NCBI RefSeq assembly: GCF_008973715.1
Contig: NZ_WBOL01000006.1
Coordinates: 1-64,000 of the forward strand
Reading direction: 5' to 3'
DNA from: Nitrincola schmidtii
Lineage (GTDB): Bacteria > Pseudomonadota > Gammaproteobacteria > Pseudomonadales > Balneatricaceae
Length of the DNA: 64,000 nt
Part shown: in pieces, positions 10,287 to 24,760 of the stretch
Position numbering within the stretch: position 1 is the stretch's first letter
How the letters are laid out: every line of letters begins with the position of its first letter
Notes under the pieces: model-generated
Told to the model about the DNA's origin: nothing
Database searches by the model: none
The model's input: the letters and a program-made list of their open reading frames with translations, nothing else
Position numbers and translations under genes: made by a program

Positions 10287-10333
10287 TACTGTATATCTAA
10301 ACAGTATTATTTCATATTTTTATGGAAATGCAA
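10287..10333 (-). promoter_or_regulatory. recA promoter with LexA (SOS) box
   Basis: On the minus strand -35 TTGCAT (10333-10328), 18-base spacer and -10 TAATAC (10309-10304). The palindrome TACTGT-ATATCTAA-ACAGTA (10287-10306, plus reading) matches CTGT-N8-ACAG exactly and covers the -10/start region. LexA bound there would block polymerase directly. The box ends 39 bases from the recA ATG. Confidence 0.88.
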
Positions 10334-10364
10334 GCGTAGTAAAAGAAAACTATCTATAAATTAC

Positions 10365-10841
10365 TTAATTTGGCAAATACGCCAACACTCCTTGTAATGC
10401 CTGCTCTACTGCTTGCTCCCTTATGGATTGTCGATCGCCTGAAAAGAAGCTTAAACAGGTTACTGTTGCCTGATTGCGAATTGCCCACGCAAACCACACT
10501 GTACCTACTGGTTTTTGATCCGTACCACCATCAGGACCGGCAACACCACTGATTGCCACGGTGATGTCAACTTCTGCATTTCGCAGCGCTCCCTCTGCCA
10601 TCTGAACAACCACTGACTCGGAAACGGCGCCTTTAGATTCGAGTGTTTCCTCTTTGACGCCCAACATTCTTTTTTTTGCTGCATTTGAATAAGTAACATA
10701 ACCTGAATCAAACCAATTAGACGAACCCGGTATTTGAGTCAATAACTGTGCAACCCACCCCCCTGTGCAAGATTCAGCGGTTGCCATGCGCGCATTCCGC
10801 TGAGTTAAGGCTTGTGCCACTTCAGCTGCTAGATCTTTCAT
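10365..10841 (-). CDS. pncC: CinA C-terminal domain protein, nicotinamide-nucleotide amidohydrolase
   Basis: NMN deamidase (PncC/YgaD type) that converts nicotinamide mononucleotide to nicotinate mononucleotide in NAD salvage (family knowledge). 158 residues, the stand-alone C-terminal CinA domain, with ATAESCTGGWVAQLLT near 21-36 and the Gly-rich AISGVAGPDGGTDQKPVGTVWFAW region. It sits between recA and the divergent mutS, the usual gammaproteobacterial place. The 116 bases before recA carry the SOS promoter, so recA is transcribed independently. Confidence 0.92.
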   Translation of the reverse strand: MKDLAAEVAQALTQRNARMATAESCTGGWVAQLLTQIPGSSNWFDSGYVTYSNAAKKRMLGVKEETLESKGAVSESVVVQMAEGALRNAEVDITVAISGVAGPDGGTDQKPVGTVWFAWAIRNQATVTCLSFFSGDRQSIREQAVEQALQGVLAYLPN

Positions 10842-10939
10842 TCTGTCATTTCCCGTTTCAGTGCTGATACCATTTAACGTAGAATAGTCACTGCATTAAA
10901 AACCAGTGTTCATCGAGTTGCAATCATAACGGAGCTTCT

Positions 10940-13537
10940 GTGTCTTCAAGCACTTCCACTTCATCTCTACAAAATCATACCCCAATGATGCAGCAATATT
11001 TGCGTATTAAGGCTGAGCACCCTCATCAATTGCTGTTTTACCGTATGGGTGACTTTTATGAACTTTTTTACAACGATGCTAAACGTGCAGCTCAACTACT
11101 GGATATCTCGTTAACCGCTCGGGGCAAATCTGATGGTCACCCCATTCCTATGGCGGGTGTACCTTACCATGCGGCGGAAGGTTATATTGCCAAACTGGTA
11201 AGACAAGGTGAATCCGTTGTCATCTGTGAACAGGTCGGTGACCCTGCTACCAGCAAAGGACCCGTTGATAGGCAAGTGGCTCGTATCGTCACACCTGGCA
11301 CGTTGACAGATGAAGCCTTTCTTGAAGCCAAAACAGACAGCTTACTGGTGGCTATTTATGTATTACAGCAGCGCTATGGTTTAGCACAACTTGACTTAAG
11401 CTCGGGTCGTTTTAGCCTTCTCGAATTGGTCAGTGAAAATGAATTGCTCGCTGAAATAGAACGACTTCAACCCGCTGAAATTTTGTTTGATGATAATAAC
11501 CTGCTAGCCAGTCTCTTAAAGCAACGCAAAGGACTTCATTCACAACCCCCTTGGTACTTTGAATCGGAAGCTGCCGAGCGTCTTCTCTGCCAGCAATTCA
11601 ATGTAGCTAATCTAGAGGGCTTTGGATGCACACATCTTACGGCTGCAATTGCAGCAGCAGGATGCTTACTACAATATGCTCGCGATACACAGCGCAGCAA
11701 TTTGCCCCATATTCGCAGGCTTCAAGTTGAAGATCGTAGTGAGGCACTGCAGATGGATGCTGCAACACGACGAAACCTCGAGCTGGATACCAATTTGAAT
11801 GGTGGACGTGAAAATACCCTAGCCTCCGTGTTAGATCGTACACAAACCGCGATGGGAAGTAGGCTGCTAAAACGTTGGCTACACAGACCCCTTAGAGACT
11901 TGACCCGCCTAGAGCTTCGCCAAGATGCTATTCGCTGGCTACTCGAGGATTATAGACATGAGACCCTTGCCTGTTCACTGAAACCGATAGGTGATTGCGA
12001 GCGAATACTATCGCGAGTTGCGCTTCGTTCAGCTCGCCCGCGTGACCTTGAACGTTTAAGGGATGCACTCAATGCGCTGCCAGGCATTCAACAAGGTCTT
12101 AAACCGACCGATTCTGTTCGCATAGAAAGTTTGTCTGAAGAAATTGCCGAATTTCCTGATCTCGCTAACCTTCTTCAACGAGCGATTATCGACTCTCCTC
12201 CCGTTGTGATCCGTGATGGCGGGGTTATTGCAAATGGCTATGATGCTGAACTCGACGAACTTCGTGGTCTTAGCGAAAATGCGGGTGAATATCTTCTAGA
12301 ACTGGAGCAACGGGAACGACAACGCACGGGCATCTCTACCCTGAAAGTTGGCTACAACCGTGTTCATGGCTATTACATTGAACTAAGCCGCTCTCAATCC
12401 GACACAGTTCCCGGTGATTATATTCGTCGACAAACACTGAAAAACGCTGAGCGATTTATTACACCAGAGTTAAAAACGTTTGAAGATAAAGCCTTAAGCG
12501 CTAAAGGACGTGCTTTAGCGCGCGAAAAACAACTCTATGATGCATTACTCGAAACCCTAGCGGATCAACTAGCCCCTCTACAGATGAGTGCCTCCGCATT
12601 GGCAGAATTAGATCTACTGTGCTGTCTTGCAGAACGAGCAGAATCACTCAATTATGTTAGACCTCAGCTGACACAAGATATCCTTATAGATATCCAAGGT
12701 GGTCGTCACCCTGTCGTTGAAGAGGTAAATGACACGCCGTTTGTCGCTAATGATCTGCACCTAGATAACGAACAGCATATGTTGATCATTACCGGTCCAA
12801 ACATGGGGGGTAAATCAACCTATATGCGGCAAACCGCCCTGATCACCTTAATGGCGCAGATGGGTAGCTATGTTCCCGCAACCATTGCCAGGATAGGGCT
12901 CACCGATCGTATTTTCACCCGAATGGGTTCTTCTGATGACCTTGCAGGTGGACGCTCAACCTTTATGGTAGAAATGCATGAAACAGCCAACATTCTTCAC
13001 AATGCGACACCTCGCAGCTTGGTGTTGATGGATGAAGTTGGCAGAGGAACCAGTACCTTTGATGGCTTATCACTGGCTTGGTCTTGTGCTGAACATTTAG
13101 CTACCGAGATTAAAGCGATGGTGTTGTTCGCAACGCATTACTTTGAGCTCACAACGCTACCTGAAAGAATTCAAGGCATTCGAAATGTCCACTTAACCGC
13201 AATTGAACATCATGACAGTATTGTGTTTATGCATGAGGTTAGAGAGGGAGCCGCTAATCAAAGCTATGGACTTCAAGTTGCGCAATTGGCGGGAGTTCCA
13301 TCAGAGGTGATTCATCGTGCGCGTGAAAAACTAGTTCAGCTAGAGCAAGATACTCGCCCAGTACCCAAACACAACGAAACGCCCAAACAAACAGGCCCTG
13401 TACAACCTGATATGTTTGCCAGTCCGCAGCCTAGTGCGGCTGAGATCAAACTTAAAAGCCTGTGTCCTGATGAAATGACACCAAAACAAGCACTGGAAGC
13501 ACTGTATCAGCTTCAGGCATTACAACAGGCAAAGTAG
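10940..13537 (+). CDS. mutS: DNA mismatch repair protein MutS
   Basis: Mismatch-recognition ATPase. 865 residues, usual for MutS1. GTG start 5 bases after GGAG. The N-terminal mismatch-binding domain contains the Phe-x-Glu signature ([12 protein letters not shown] near 37-48). The clamp and lever domains occupy the middle. The C-terminal ATPase has Walker A GPNMGGKS at 619-626 and Walker [13 protein letters not shown]. The tail carries the PDMF motif typical of beta-clamp-binding regions (around 824). Divergent from pncC and convergent with rpoS. Confidence 0.97.
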   Translation: MSSSTSTSSLQNHTPMMQQYLRIKAEHPHQLLFYRMGDFYELFYNDAKRAAQLLDISLTARGKSDGHPIPMAGVPYHAAEGYIAKLVRQGESVVICEQVGDPATSKGPVDRQVARIVTPGTLTDEAFLEAKTDSLLVAIYVLQQRYGLAQLDLSSGRFSLLELVSENELLAEIERLQPAEILFDDNNLLASLLKQRKGLHSQPPWYFESEAAERLLCQQFNVANLEGFGCTHLTAAIAAAGCLLQYARDTQRSNLPHIRRLQVEDRSEALQMDAATRRNLELDTNLNGGRENTLASVLDRTQTAMGSRLLKRWLHRPLRDLTRLELRQDAIRWLLEDYRHETLACSLKPIGDCERILSRVALRSARPRDLERLRDALNALPGIQQGLKPTDSVRIESLSEEIAEFPDLANLLQRAIIDSPPVVIRDGGVIANGYDAELDELRGLSENAGEYLLELEQRERQRTGISTLKVGYNRVHGYYIELSRSQSDTVPGDYIRRQTLKNAERFITPELKTFEDKALSAKGRALAREKQLYDALLETLADQLAPLQMSASALAELDLLCCLAERAESLNYVRPQLTQDILIDIQGGRHPVVEEVNDTPFVANDLHLDNEQHMLIITGPNMGGKSTYMRQTALITLMAQMGSYVPATIARIGLTDRIFTRMGSSDDLAGGRSTFMVEMHETANILHNATPRSLVLMDEVGRGTSTFDGLSLAWSCAEHLATEIKAMVLFATHYFELTTLPERIQGIRNVHLTAIEHHDSIVFMHEVREGAANQSYGLQVAQLAGVPSEVIHRAREKLVQLEQDTRPVPKHNETPKQTGPVQPDMFASPQPSAAEIKLKSLCPDEMTPKQALEALYQLQALQQAK

Positions 13538-13552
13538 AATTGTTAACGTGAT

Positions 13553-13577
13553 GACCTGCTGGCTATTGCAGCAGGTC
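13553..13577. terminator. Hairpin between convergent mutS and rpoS
   Basis: GACCTGCT / AGCAGGTC, 8-bp perfect stem with a 9-base loop. Its right arm includes the last rpoS codons. No long T-run follows on either strand, so it is at best a weak or Rho-assisted bidirectional terminator. Confidence 0.4.
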
Positions 13578-14564
13578 TTCTCCTGTTAGACCATTCTTCT
13601 CGACAATTTCACGTAATTTACGCAAACCTTCCACTTGAATTTGTCTAACTCGTTCACGTGTTAGGCCGATTTCATTACCGACCTCTTCAAGAGTACTCAT
13701 TTCATAACCACGCAATCCAAAACGACGCGCGATCACTTCAGAATGTTTCTCCGGCAACATATCTAACCAGCGATTTAAGTTACCGCTGATATTGGTGGTT
13801 TGCAGTAACGATTCTGGATCTGAACTTTCAGAATCTGCCAAACTATCCAGTAAGGGTTTATCTCCACCACCGACACCGGGAACATCAATAGAAGCGACTC
13901 GCTCATTGAGACCTAGCATCCGCTCTACACTCTCGACTGGTTTTTCAACGAGGGTAGCAATCTCTTCAGCGGTAGGTTCGTGATCTAGTTTCTGAGCCAA
14001 TTGGCGGGATGCACGAAGATATAAATTCAACTCTTTGACAACATGAATGGGTAAACGAATAGTCCGTGTTTGGTTCATGATGGCACGTTCTATAGTCTGA
14101 CGTATCCACCAGGTAGCATAGGTTGAGAAACGAAAACCGCGCTCGGGATCGAACTTTTCGACCGCACGAATAAGGCCAAGATTACCCTCTTCAATCAGAT
14201 CAAGCAGTGTTAAGCCTCGATTGATGTAACGACGCGCAATTTTGACCACTAGACGTAAATTACTCTCTATCATACGCTTACGGGCGGCTTCATCACCTTT
14301 CAAGGCTAAGCGTGAAAAATACACTTCTTCTTCAGCACTTAATAAAGGTGAAAAACCTATTTCGTTTAGATAGATTTGGGTTGCATCAAGGCTTTTAGCA
14401 TTCATCAGATCTTGATGAGTGGCCGTTCCTCGCCCTCGACTAGAATCAAGAAACTCATCGTCTTGAATATCATCATCGTCAGATTCTTCTATATCATCAA
14501 TTAAGTCATCTGAATCTAACAAGAAATCTTCTTCTGCCTTATCACTGTCGTTCATTGACGTCAT
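13563..14564 (-). CDS. rpoS: RNA polymerase sigma factor RpoS (sigma-38)
   Basis: Stationary-phase and general stress sigma factor, 333 residues. An acidic N-terminus (Asp/Glu-rich, about 5-40) precedes region 1.2 and region 2 ([17 protein letters not shown] and the -10-reading helices [17 protein letters not shown]). The C-terminal region 4 helix-turn-helix is [21 protein letters not shown]. Start at ATG 14564 with AAGGG upstream. It is immediately downstream of nlpD, whose coding region carries the main rpoS promoter in other gammaproteobacteria. Distinguished from RpoD by length and lack of the long region 1. Confidence 0.96.
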   Translation of the reverse strand: MTSMNDSDKAEEDFLLDSDDLIDDIEESDDDDIQDDEFLDSSRGRGTATHQDLMNAKSLDATQIYLNEIGFSPLLSAEEEVYFSRLALKGDEAARKRMIESNLRLVVKIARRYINRGLTLLDLIEEGNLGLIRAVEKFDPERGFRFSTYATWWIRQTIERAIMNQTRTIRLPIHVVKELNLYLRASRQLAQKLDHEPTAEEIATLVEKPVESVERMLGLNERVASIDVPGVGGGDKPLLDSLADSESSDPESLLQTTNISGNLNRWLDMLPEKHSEVIARRFGLRGYEMSTLEEVGNEIGLTRERVRQIQVEGLRKLREIVEKNGLTGEDLLQ

Positions 14565-14611
14565 GCAATAACCCTTTCATTGAAATCTGGTATTTCCAGT
14601 TGTTGTTTTTG

Positions 14612-15502
14612 TTATCTTCTTGGAAGATGGCCTAATGGATCTACAGGCCGACCGTTGCGTCTTATTTCAAAATGTAACTGTACCCTGTCCGTTCCTGATT
14701 GACCCATCTCAGCAATTTTATCACCCGCTTTAACCATATCATTTTCACTGACTAAAATGCGACTGTTATGCGCATAAGCACTTAAAAACTCTCGATTATG
14801 ATTAATAATGACTAGGTTGCCGTAACCTAAAAGACCACTACCAGCATAAACCACTCGACCGTCTGCAGCCGCGATAACAGGATCACCTAGCTGACCTGCG
14901 ATATCAATACCTTTATTACCACCCTCTGCAGCAGAGAAACGTCTGATAATTTGACCGTTCGCAGGCCATCGCCAAACCGGCTGTCCAGTCGTTGCTGCTG
15001 GTTGCGGTGTCGATGCGACCGGTTGCGAACTTGTCTGTTGACGTGCCTGCTGCTGAGATGATGACTGCTGATTGGCTGTAGTTTGGCTTGTTTGTTGAGT
15101 TGCAGAGCGAGCAGGTGTTGAGCTCTGCTGTGGTTGAGCCGTTGGCCTTGTTGCTGTTGCCGTTGTTGCAGATCCTGCGGAAGACGGTGGCGATAGGCGC
15201 AGGACTTGTCCTGGAAAAATCTGGAAACGTTCGTTAACGTTATTCCACCTTGCCACTTCACGATAATCCAAACCATAACGCCAAGATATAGAGTACAGGG
15301 TATCTCCACGATTAACGGTGTAACTGCCGGGATTCGGAAGCGGTGCAGGACGGCTTGCTGATGCTTGAGAAGAAACAGGAACTCCCACCTGACGCGCTCC
15401 CATTGAGCGATCAGTCACAGGAGCAAAGCCGGTACCACAGCCTTGTATAAGGCTCAGTAACAGTATCACAAGGATAAAAGCCTGACTGCCCCTGCCGTTC
15501 AC
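14612..15502 (-). CDS. nlpD: Murein hydrolase activator NlpD (LysM/LytM lipoprotein)
   Basis: Outer-membrane lipoprotein that activates amidase AmiC for septal peptidoglycan splitting. GTG start after GGAGATAAC; 296 residues. Lipobox around Cys22 (LIQGC). One LysM domain (about 60-105, SYTVNRGDTLYSISWRYGLD), then a Gln/Ser/Thr-rich linker (about 108-170) and a C-terminal LytM/M23 domain (about 175-290). The zinc ligands are degenerate: the usual HxGxD site reads NKGID and the HxH site reads QLH. This fits an activator rather than an active endopeptidase, as in known NlpD/EnvC. Probably co-transcribed with popT, pcm and surE. Confidence 0.93.
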   Translation of the reverse strand: MNGRGSQAFILVILLLSLIQGCGTGFAPVTDRSMGARQVGVPVSSQASASRPAPLPNPGSYTVNRGDTLYSISWRYGLDYREVARWNNVNERFQIFPGQVLRLSPPSSAGSATTATATRPTAQPQQSSTPARSATQQTSQTTANQQSSSQQQARQQTSSQPVASTPQPAATTGQPVWRWPANGQIIRRFSAAEGGNKGIDIAGQLGDPVIAAADGRVVYAGSGLLGYGNLVIINHNREFLSAYAHNSRILVSENDMVKAGDKIAEMGQSGTDRVQLHFEIRRNGRPVDPLGHLPRR

Positions 15503-15514
15503 GTTATCTCCAAA

Positions 15515-16432
15515 TCAGCGTCTATCCAGCACCAATACGAGCGTACATCCAACCACTATTAATGCTACAGCGAATAGCGTTAATGGGTCTTGTCCCGTCA
15601 GTGCTAAATAGGTGTCGGGTAAAATATTCTTTTGTGCTAGAGGCACCTCTTCACCACGACTATTGATGTTATAAGACAGTGTATATTTCCAAGGCCAAAC
15701 CATATTTAATGACCCAAACATAAAGCCACCTAATAAGGACAGCGTTAAAATTCGGTAATGGTTAAAAGCCCAGCTCAACACACGAGAAAAACTTAACAGA
15801 CCGGTGATGCAGCCAAGCACAAAGATAGAGATAAAACCTAGCTCAAAACTCTTTAACGCCAATAATACAGGCGCATACATACCTAACAGCAGCAAAATAA
15901 AACTACCCGAAATACCCGGTAGTATCATGGCACAGATTGCTATCATGCCTGACAAAAAGATCATTAAATAACCAGGATCAGCGACTGAGGGTGTCAATGC
16001 GGATATCTGCAATGCAATCACTGCGCCTAACATAAACATAGCAGCGACATTAAAGCCGACCTTGCCTGTATGACGCATAACACTCCACGTAGAGGCGAGA
16101 ATCAAACCAAAAAAGAACGACCAGAGTAAAACTGGATATTCATCCAACAAGTACAAAACGACTCGTGCAACCGTTAATAAACTGATCAAAATCCCACTGA
16201 CTAACGTCAGCAAAAAAGTACCATTAATATGCTGCCAACATGCCTTGATACCTTGGGTAAAAAGCACTTTAAGTGCTTCGGGTCCGCACTGGCGAATACT
16301 ATGGATCAGCTCTTCATAGATCCCTGTTATGAAGGCGACTGTTCCTCCAGAAACACCTGGAACGGCATCTGCGGCACCCATCAGCATTCCTTTCCCTGCT
16401 AACTTTATGTAGTATTGCTTGCTTCGCTGCAT
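15515..16432 (-). CDS. popT: DUF368 membrane protein, probable undecaprenyl-phosphate translocase (PopT type)
   Basis: Polytopic membrane protein of 305 residues with about eight hydrophobic helices. The DUF368 signature GAADAVPGVSGGTVAF is at 19-34, with a second related turn in the inverted repeat half (ICAMILPGISGSFILLLLGMY, around 167-187). Family members (PopT) were recently shown to help flip undecaprenyl phosphate back across the membrane for wall and O-antigen synthesis, notably at alkaline pH (published family knowledge). The gene sits between pcm and nlpD, where Enterobacteria and Pseudomonas have no such gene. Function is inferred from family membership only. Confidence 0.82.
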   Translation of the reverse strand: MQRSKQYYIKLAGKGMLMGAADAVPGVSGGTVAFITGIYEELIHSIRQCGPEALKVLFTQGIKACWQHINGTFLLTLVSGILISLLTVARVVLYLLDEYPVLLWSFFFGLILASTWSVMRHTGKVGFNVAAMFMLGAVIALQISALTPSVADPGYLMIFLSGMIAICAMILPGISGSFILLLLGMYAPVLLALKSFELGFISIFVLGCITGLLSFSRVLSWAFNHYRILTLSLLGGFMFGSLNMVWPWKYTLSYNINSRGEEVPLAQKNILPDTYLALTGQDPLTLFAVALIVVGCTLVLVLDRR

Positions 16433-16450
16433 TTTTTACTTAAATCCTTA

Positions 16451-17086
16451 TCAGCGGACCAGTCCACTCAAGAGTGGAACAAATTTGACACCTTCTAACA
16501 CTTCTGTGGCAAAACTACCATCTTCCAACCGAGTCACACGCTTTAATTGCTGAAGGTCCCCGCCAACAGGAATAACAAGGCGACCATTAGGAGCGAGCTG
16601 CTGCAATAACTCTTCAGGCACCTCAGTCGGAGCTGCTGTCACCAAAATACCATCGAAAGGCCCTTTTTCTGGCCACCCCATGCCACCATCACTATGACGC
16701 AACATCACATTATAAAGTTTCAGTCGCTGAAGACGTGTACGTGCTTTTTCTTGTAAAGGGCGAATTCTTTCTACACTAAACAAATGCTCAACCAACTGAG
16801 CTAACACCGCTGTCTGATAACCAGAACCCGTGCCAACTTCTAAAACGTTCTTAAGTGGGCCAGCCGCTAAAAGCGCTTCTGTCATGCGAGCTACAGTATA
16901 AGGCTGCGAGATAGTCTGATTAAAACCAATGGGTAACGAACTGTCCTCATAAGCTCGATGAGCCAGCGCTTCATCTAAAAAAAGATGTCGCGGTGTCGCT
17001 AGCATAACGTCTAGAACATGAGGGTCAGAAATTCCCCTTTCACGTAACCGTGCAATCAATCGTTCGCGTGTTCGACGCGATGTCAT
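16451..17086 (-). CDS. pcm: Protein-L-isoaspartate O-methyltransferase
   Basis: Repairs isoaspartyl damage in ageing proteins using S-adenosylmethionine. The start is taken at ATG 17086 ([19 protein letters not shown] upstream), giving 211 residues as in Pseudomonas. A TTG at 17113 right after GAGGAG would add nine residues and cannot be excluded. The SAM-binding motif [17 protein letters not shown] and the substrate-side [13 protein letters not shown] segment are intact. It follows surE with overlapping signals and precedes popT. Part of the conserved surE-pcm-nlpD-rpoS stress-survival cluster. Confidence 0.94.
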   Translation of the reverse strand: MTSRRTRERLIARLRERGISDPHVLDVMLATPRHLFLDEALAHRAYEDSSLPIGFNQTISQPYTVARMTEALLAAGPLKNVLEVGTGSGYQTAVLAQLVEHLFSVERIRPLQEKARTRLQRLKLYNVMLRHSDGGMGWPEKGPFDGILVTAAPTEVPEELLQQLAPNGRLVIPVGGDLQQLKRVTRLEDGSFATEVLEGVKFVPLLSGLVR

Positions 17087-17114
17087 GCCGATACCTTGAA
17101 GATCCAGATCCAAC

Positions 17115-17870
17115 TTACAGCTCCTCTAACCAAGTGGCTAGATTATCCATCCCTGAGTAATGCGTCATATCAATTTGAAGGGGGGTTATCGAAACGCAAT
17201 GCTGTTCCAATGCAAAAAAATCGGTACCCGGCTCTCGATCAGCCACATCACCCGCACCTGCAATCCAGTATCGAATCTTACCGCGCGGATCTTCGGCTGG
17301 AACTGGTAAATTGGCTGCTAAACGATGACCTAAGCGCGTGACATGAATCCCTTTGATTTCAGACAACGGCAGATCAGGAACATTGATGTTTAAGACCGTT
17401 CTAGGCGCAATCACTAAAGAATCCAATTTCGCAACAATACTGCGAACTATTTCGGCAGCGGTATCAAAATGCTTAGGGTGAAAACTGTTCATCGATACGG
17501 CAATCGGCGGTAAACGGCAGGTTCGCCCTTCCATCGCTGCTGCAACGGTACCAGAGTAGATGACATCATCACCCAAATTCGCACCGACATTGATACCTGA
17601 AACCACTATATCGGGCACAAAACCATCCATAAATAGACCCGATCGACCTAAATGAACGCAGTCTGTTGGCGTGCCATTAACACTGTAGTAACCCGTTGTG
17701 TGCTGATACGCCTCTAACGGTCTATCAAGCGTCAACGCATTACTGGCGCCACTGCGATTTCTATCCGGTGCAACCACACACAATAAATCGGAATCTTTAC
17801 GCAAGGTTTCAGCCAAGATAGCTAAACCCGGTGCATATACCCCATCATCGTTGGAGACTAAAATCTTCAT
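17115..17870 (-). CDS. surE: 5'/3'-nucleotidase SurE
   Basis: Metal-dependent nucleotidase and exopolyphosphatase, 251 residues. The N-terminal SNDDG (6-10) supplies the two metal-binding aspartates. The [25 protein letters not shown] segment completes the active site. Twenty bases after truD; its stop abuts pcm. Typical member of the surE-pcm-nlpD-rpoS cluster. Confidence 0.95.
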   Translation of the reverse strand: MKILVSNDDGVYAPGLAILAETLRKDSDLLCVVAPDRNRSGASNALTLDRPLEAYQHTTGYYSVNGTPTDCVHLGRSGLFMDGFVPDIVVSGINVGANLGDDVIYSGTVAAAMEGRTCRLPPIAVSMNSFHPKHFDTAAEIVRSIVAKLDSLVIAPRTVLNINVPDLPLSEIKGIHVTRLGHRLAANLPVPAEDPRGKIRYWIAGAGDVADREPGTDFFALEQHCVSITPLQIDMTHYSGMDNLATWLEEL

Positions 17871-17889
17871 CTTCTCTCTCTGGACGCTG

Positions 17890-18945
17890 TTAAACGGCGT
17901 CTTCTGTATGCAAATGAGATAATTCTCTTAACACGCTGGTGGCAAAAGCACCGGCGGGCAAGTCAAAACCTATTGTCCATTGATCGCTGGACTCTTTTTC
18001 TAGAAAAGCGTTATCAAGTAGGATTCGCGCGGCTCTTCGCTCTTGATTTAAACCTAAAGTTTCCAGACCTGAACAGAGTTCTTGCCAGGGTGAAACAACA
18101 GATTGCTCAAAAGCTTCCGCTTCCAAACGGGTCATCAAACCACCGCGCCCCCATAAAGGTGCAGTGAGATGCAAGTCTTTTTCTGCTAGCCTTAATGCTA
18201 GCCCTTCAGCTTCAGCTGGATCAAGGTAATTAAAACAACTTTGACTGGCATTAAGCATTAATACATCGCCGAGAGCAAGCTTGTCCCACAAGCCCTGATC
18301 TATACGTGCCGAGACGACTCGATTAAACAACATCGATCGCAACGCAGAGATATAAAGACCCCGCTTTTGTCGGTTATTTTCGCGTAACTCGCCTAATAAC
18401 ATCCGATAACCCTTGTACAGATTACCGTAGTCATGGCCGAAGCGTTGCTCACCAAAGTAATTGGGTACGCCTTTACACATCAACTGTTCAAATCGTTGCT
18501 GAAGATCGTCACCCTCGGTGACTTGTCTTAATTTAATAACAAAACGATTACCTTGATGGACACCCGTTTTCAATTTTCGACTGTGGCGAGCGTGACGAAG
18601 TACTTGAATAGTATCACTTTCAAACCCAGACCAATCAACCGCTTGTTTTATCGGAATCTTAACACTAAACCACTGCTCAGTAACCGCATGACGGTCCTTC
18701 TTACCGGCATAGCCAATGTCTTTAGGGTGGGTTTTTGTATGACGTGCGAGTTGTTGAGCAACCCAGTCAGTATTTTCACCTGTCTTACGAATCAGTGCGA
18801 AAACATGCTCACCTTCTCCATCAGGCTCAAAACCTAAGTTTTCAGTGACATAAAAATCTTCAGGTAAAGATCGAAAAACAGCTGTAGATTTGGGCTGACC
18901 CAAAAGCCATGTAAGCGGCTGGTGAAGAGATTCAATTAAACTCAT
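17890..18945 (-). CDS. truD: tRNA pseudouridine(13) synthase TruD
   Basis: Isomerises U13 of tRNA-Glu. 351 residues with the nucleophile Asp84 in GYAGKKDRHAVTEQW and the conserved NRFVIKLRQV and NYFGEQRFG motifs. The ATG overlaps the ftsB stop by one base (TAATG), so the two are translationally coupled. In most gammaproteobacteria ispD and ispF lie between ftsB and truD; here they are absent (see findings). Confidence 0.95.
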   Translation of the reverse strand: MSLIESLHQPLTWLLGQPKSTAVFRSLPEDFYVTENLGFEPDGEGEHVFALIRKTGENTDWVAQQLARHTKTHPKDIGYAGKKDRHAVTEQWFSVKIPIKQAVDWSGFESDTIQVLRHARHSRKLKTGVHQGNRFVIKLRQVTEGDDLQQRFEQLMCKGVPNYFGEQRFGHDYGNLYKGYRMLLGELRENNRQKRGLYISALRSMLFNRVVSARIDQGLWDKLALGDVLMLNASQSCFNYLDPAEAEGLALRLAEKDLHLTAPLWGRGGLMTRLEAEAFEQSVVSPWQELCSGLETLGLNQERRAARILLDNAFLEKESSDQWTIGFDLPAGAFATSVLRELSHLHTEDAV

Positions 18946-19241
18946 TACTGTGACCGTCTGCGTGTATCGGGTTCGATAAGACGAAAGAAAGTTTCGCCCT
19001 CTTGGATCAATCCCATTTCACTGCGCGCACGCTCTTCTATGGCCTTCAACCCTTCTTTAAGGTCGGCGACTTCCGCTTCTAAACGTTGATTACGCTCAGT
19101 AAGCAGTTGGTTTTCACGGCGCTGATCAATGATCGCCTGCTCCAGTTGCCAGACTTGGCGAATATTAGGATCACCCAGCCAAAGACGATACTGAAGGGCA
19201 GCTAGGAGCAACACAAGAAAGAGGAGTAACAAACGAAACAC
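18945..19241 (-). CDS. ftsB: Cell division protein FtsB
   Basis: Divisome scaffold of the FtsQLB complex, single-pass membrane protein of 98 residues. GTG start with AGGTGG upstream. N-terminal transmembrane helix (about 2-20), then a leucine-zipper coiled coil (about 28-72) and a short periplasmic tail ending in the conserved GLIQEGETFFRLI. Lies 61 bases downstream of eno and overlaps truD by one base. Confidence 0.93.
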   Translation of the reverse strand: MFRLLLLFLVLLLAALQYRLWLGDPNIRQVWQLEQAIIDQRRENQLLTERNQRLEAEVADLKEGLKAIEERARSEMGLIQEGETFFRLIEPDTRRRSQ

Positions 19242-19260
19242 TCAGCCACCTGCCTTAACA

Positions 19261-19278
19261 GGGGAGGTAACCCTCCCC
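19261..19278 (-). terminator. GC-rich hairpin between eno and ftsB
   Basis: GGGGAGG-TAAC-CCTCCCC is a 7-bp perfect stem with a 4-base loop in the 61-base eno-ftsB gap. No T-run follows, so it is more likely an attenuating or mRNA-processing/stability element lowering ftsB relative to eno than a full terminator. Confidence 0.35.
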
Positions 19279-19302
19279 ATCACGACCCAAAAAGGGTTAA
19301 AA

Positions 19303-20601
<1,299 letters not shown>

Positions 20602-20644
20602 TTACTCTCCAATTAAATGGGTAACATTGTTAGTGTTTTCAGTA

Positions 20645-23649
<3,005 letters not shown>

Positions 23650-23679
23650 AACCGCTAAACGTCTCTTAACTTAACAGAA

Positions 23680-24639
23680 CTAGACAGAACTGACACCGTA
23701 AGACATCAGTCTTTCGTAACGACGCTCTATTAGAGTATCCGTATCCAGAGCGGTTAAACGATCCAAGGAATCTTGTAATTGTAGCTTTAAGCTCGCCGCC
23801 ATATCGGCAGGTTGACGATGTGCACCACCTAAAGGCTCAGGAATAACACGATCGACCAATCCCAACTCATGCAAACGCTCAGAATTAATGCCCATCGCTT
23901 TAGCAGCATCAGAGGCACGTTCAGCACTCTTCCACAAAATAGACGCACAGCCTTCAGGAGAAATAACCGAGTAAGTACCGTATTGCAGCATTAATAATTC
24001 ATCACAAACACCAATCGCCAGGGCACCACCGGAACCACCCTCACCAATCACCGTAGAGATAATCGGCGTGCGCAAACGTGACATTTTTGCAAGATTAAAA
24101 GCAATCGCTTCGGACTGGCCACGCTCTTCGGCATCAATACCCGGATAGGCACCCGGTGTATCAATAAAGGTTAAAATAGGCAGTTTAAATCTCTCTGCCA
24201 TTTCCATGATTCTAAGCGCTTTACGATAACCTTCAGGCCGTGGCATTCCAAAATTACGGCGAACCTTTTCTTTGACTTCACGACCTTTTTGATGACCGAT
24301 GATGGCAACTGGTGCGCCATCTAAACGCGCTATACCACCGACGATGGCAGGATCATCAGCAAAGTGACGATCACCATGGATTTCATCAAAATCATCAAAC
24401 GCCAAGTGAATATAATCCAGCGTATAGGGACGCTGTGGATGACGCGAGAGCTGAGAAATTTGCCATGCAGTCAAGTCATCAAAGATTGAGCGGGTGAGTT
24501 TATGGCTTTTCTCTTGCAGTGTATTGATCTCTTCGCTGAGATTCAGATCTGCGTTGCCTTCGCCAACATGGCGTAACTCTTTGATTTTGGCTTCTAGTTC
24601 AGCAATAGGCTGTTCAAAATCCAGATAATTTGGGTTCAT
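23680..24639 (-). CDS. accA: Acetyl-CoA carboxylase carboxyltransferase, alpha subunit
   Basis: One half of the carboxyltransferase that transfers CO2 from biotin to acetyl-CoA in fatty acid synthesis. 319 residues with an N-terminal helical region and the crotonase-like core containing [18 protein letters not shown] and the Gly-rich [12 protein letters not shown]. Downstream of dnaE (121-base gap) and 30 bases upstream of tilS, the standard order. Confidence 0.97.
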   Translation of the reverse strand: MNPNYLDFEQPIAELEAKIKELRHVGEGNADLNLSEEINTLQEKSHKLTRSIFDDLTAWQISQLSRHPQRPYTLDYIHLAFDDFDEIHGDRHFADDPAIVGGIARLDGAPVAIIGHQKGREVKEKVRRNFGMPRPEGYRKALRIMEMAERFKLPILTFIDTPGAYPGIDAEERGQSEAIAFNLAKMSRLRTPIISTVIGEGGSGGALAIGVCDELLMLQYGTYSVISPEGCASILWKSAERASDAAKAMGINSERLHELGLVDRVIPEPLGGAHRQPADMAASLKLQLQDSLDRLTALDTDTLIERRYERLMSYGVSSV

Positions 24640-24760
24640 GCGCTTCCAGTTTTGCGATAATCAAAGGTTAAAAAATAAATATTGGGTAAGATTTTACCTG
24701 CTGAACAAGCGGATCACCAGTCTCGTCTAATGCAGAGTGACTGATTTGATCACTCAAGTG

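Noticed and set aside
13553-13577. mutS/rpoS hairpin as a small RNA gene
   Set aside because: No promoter or T-run; it sits over the rpoS stop and is best explained as a weak terminator.
14887-15309. 140-codon Gln-rich ORF inside nlpD in another frame
   Set aside because: Arises from the repetitive Gln/Ser/Thr linker of nlpD; no start signal and no family.
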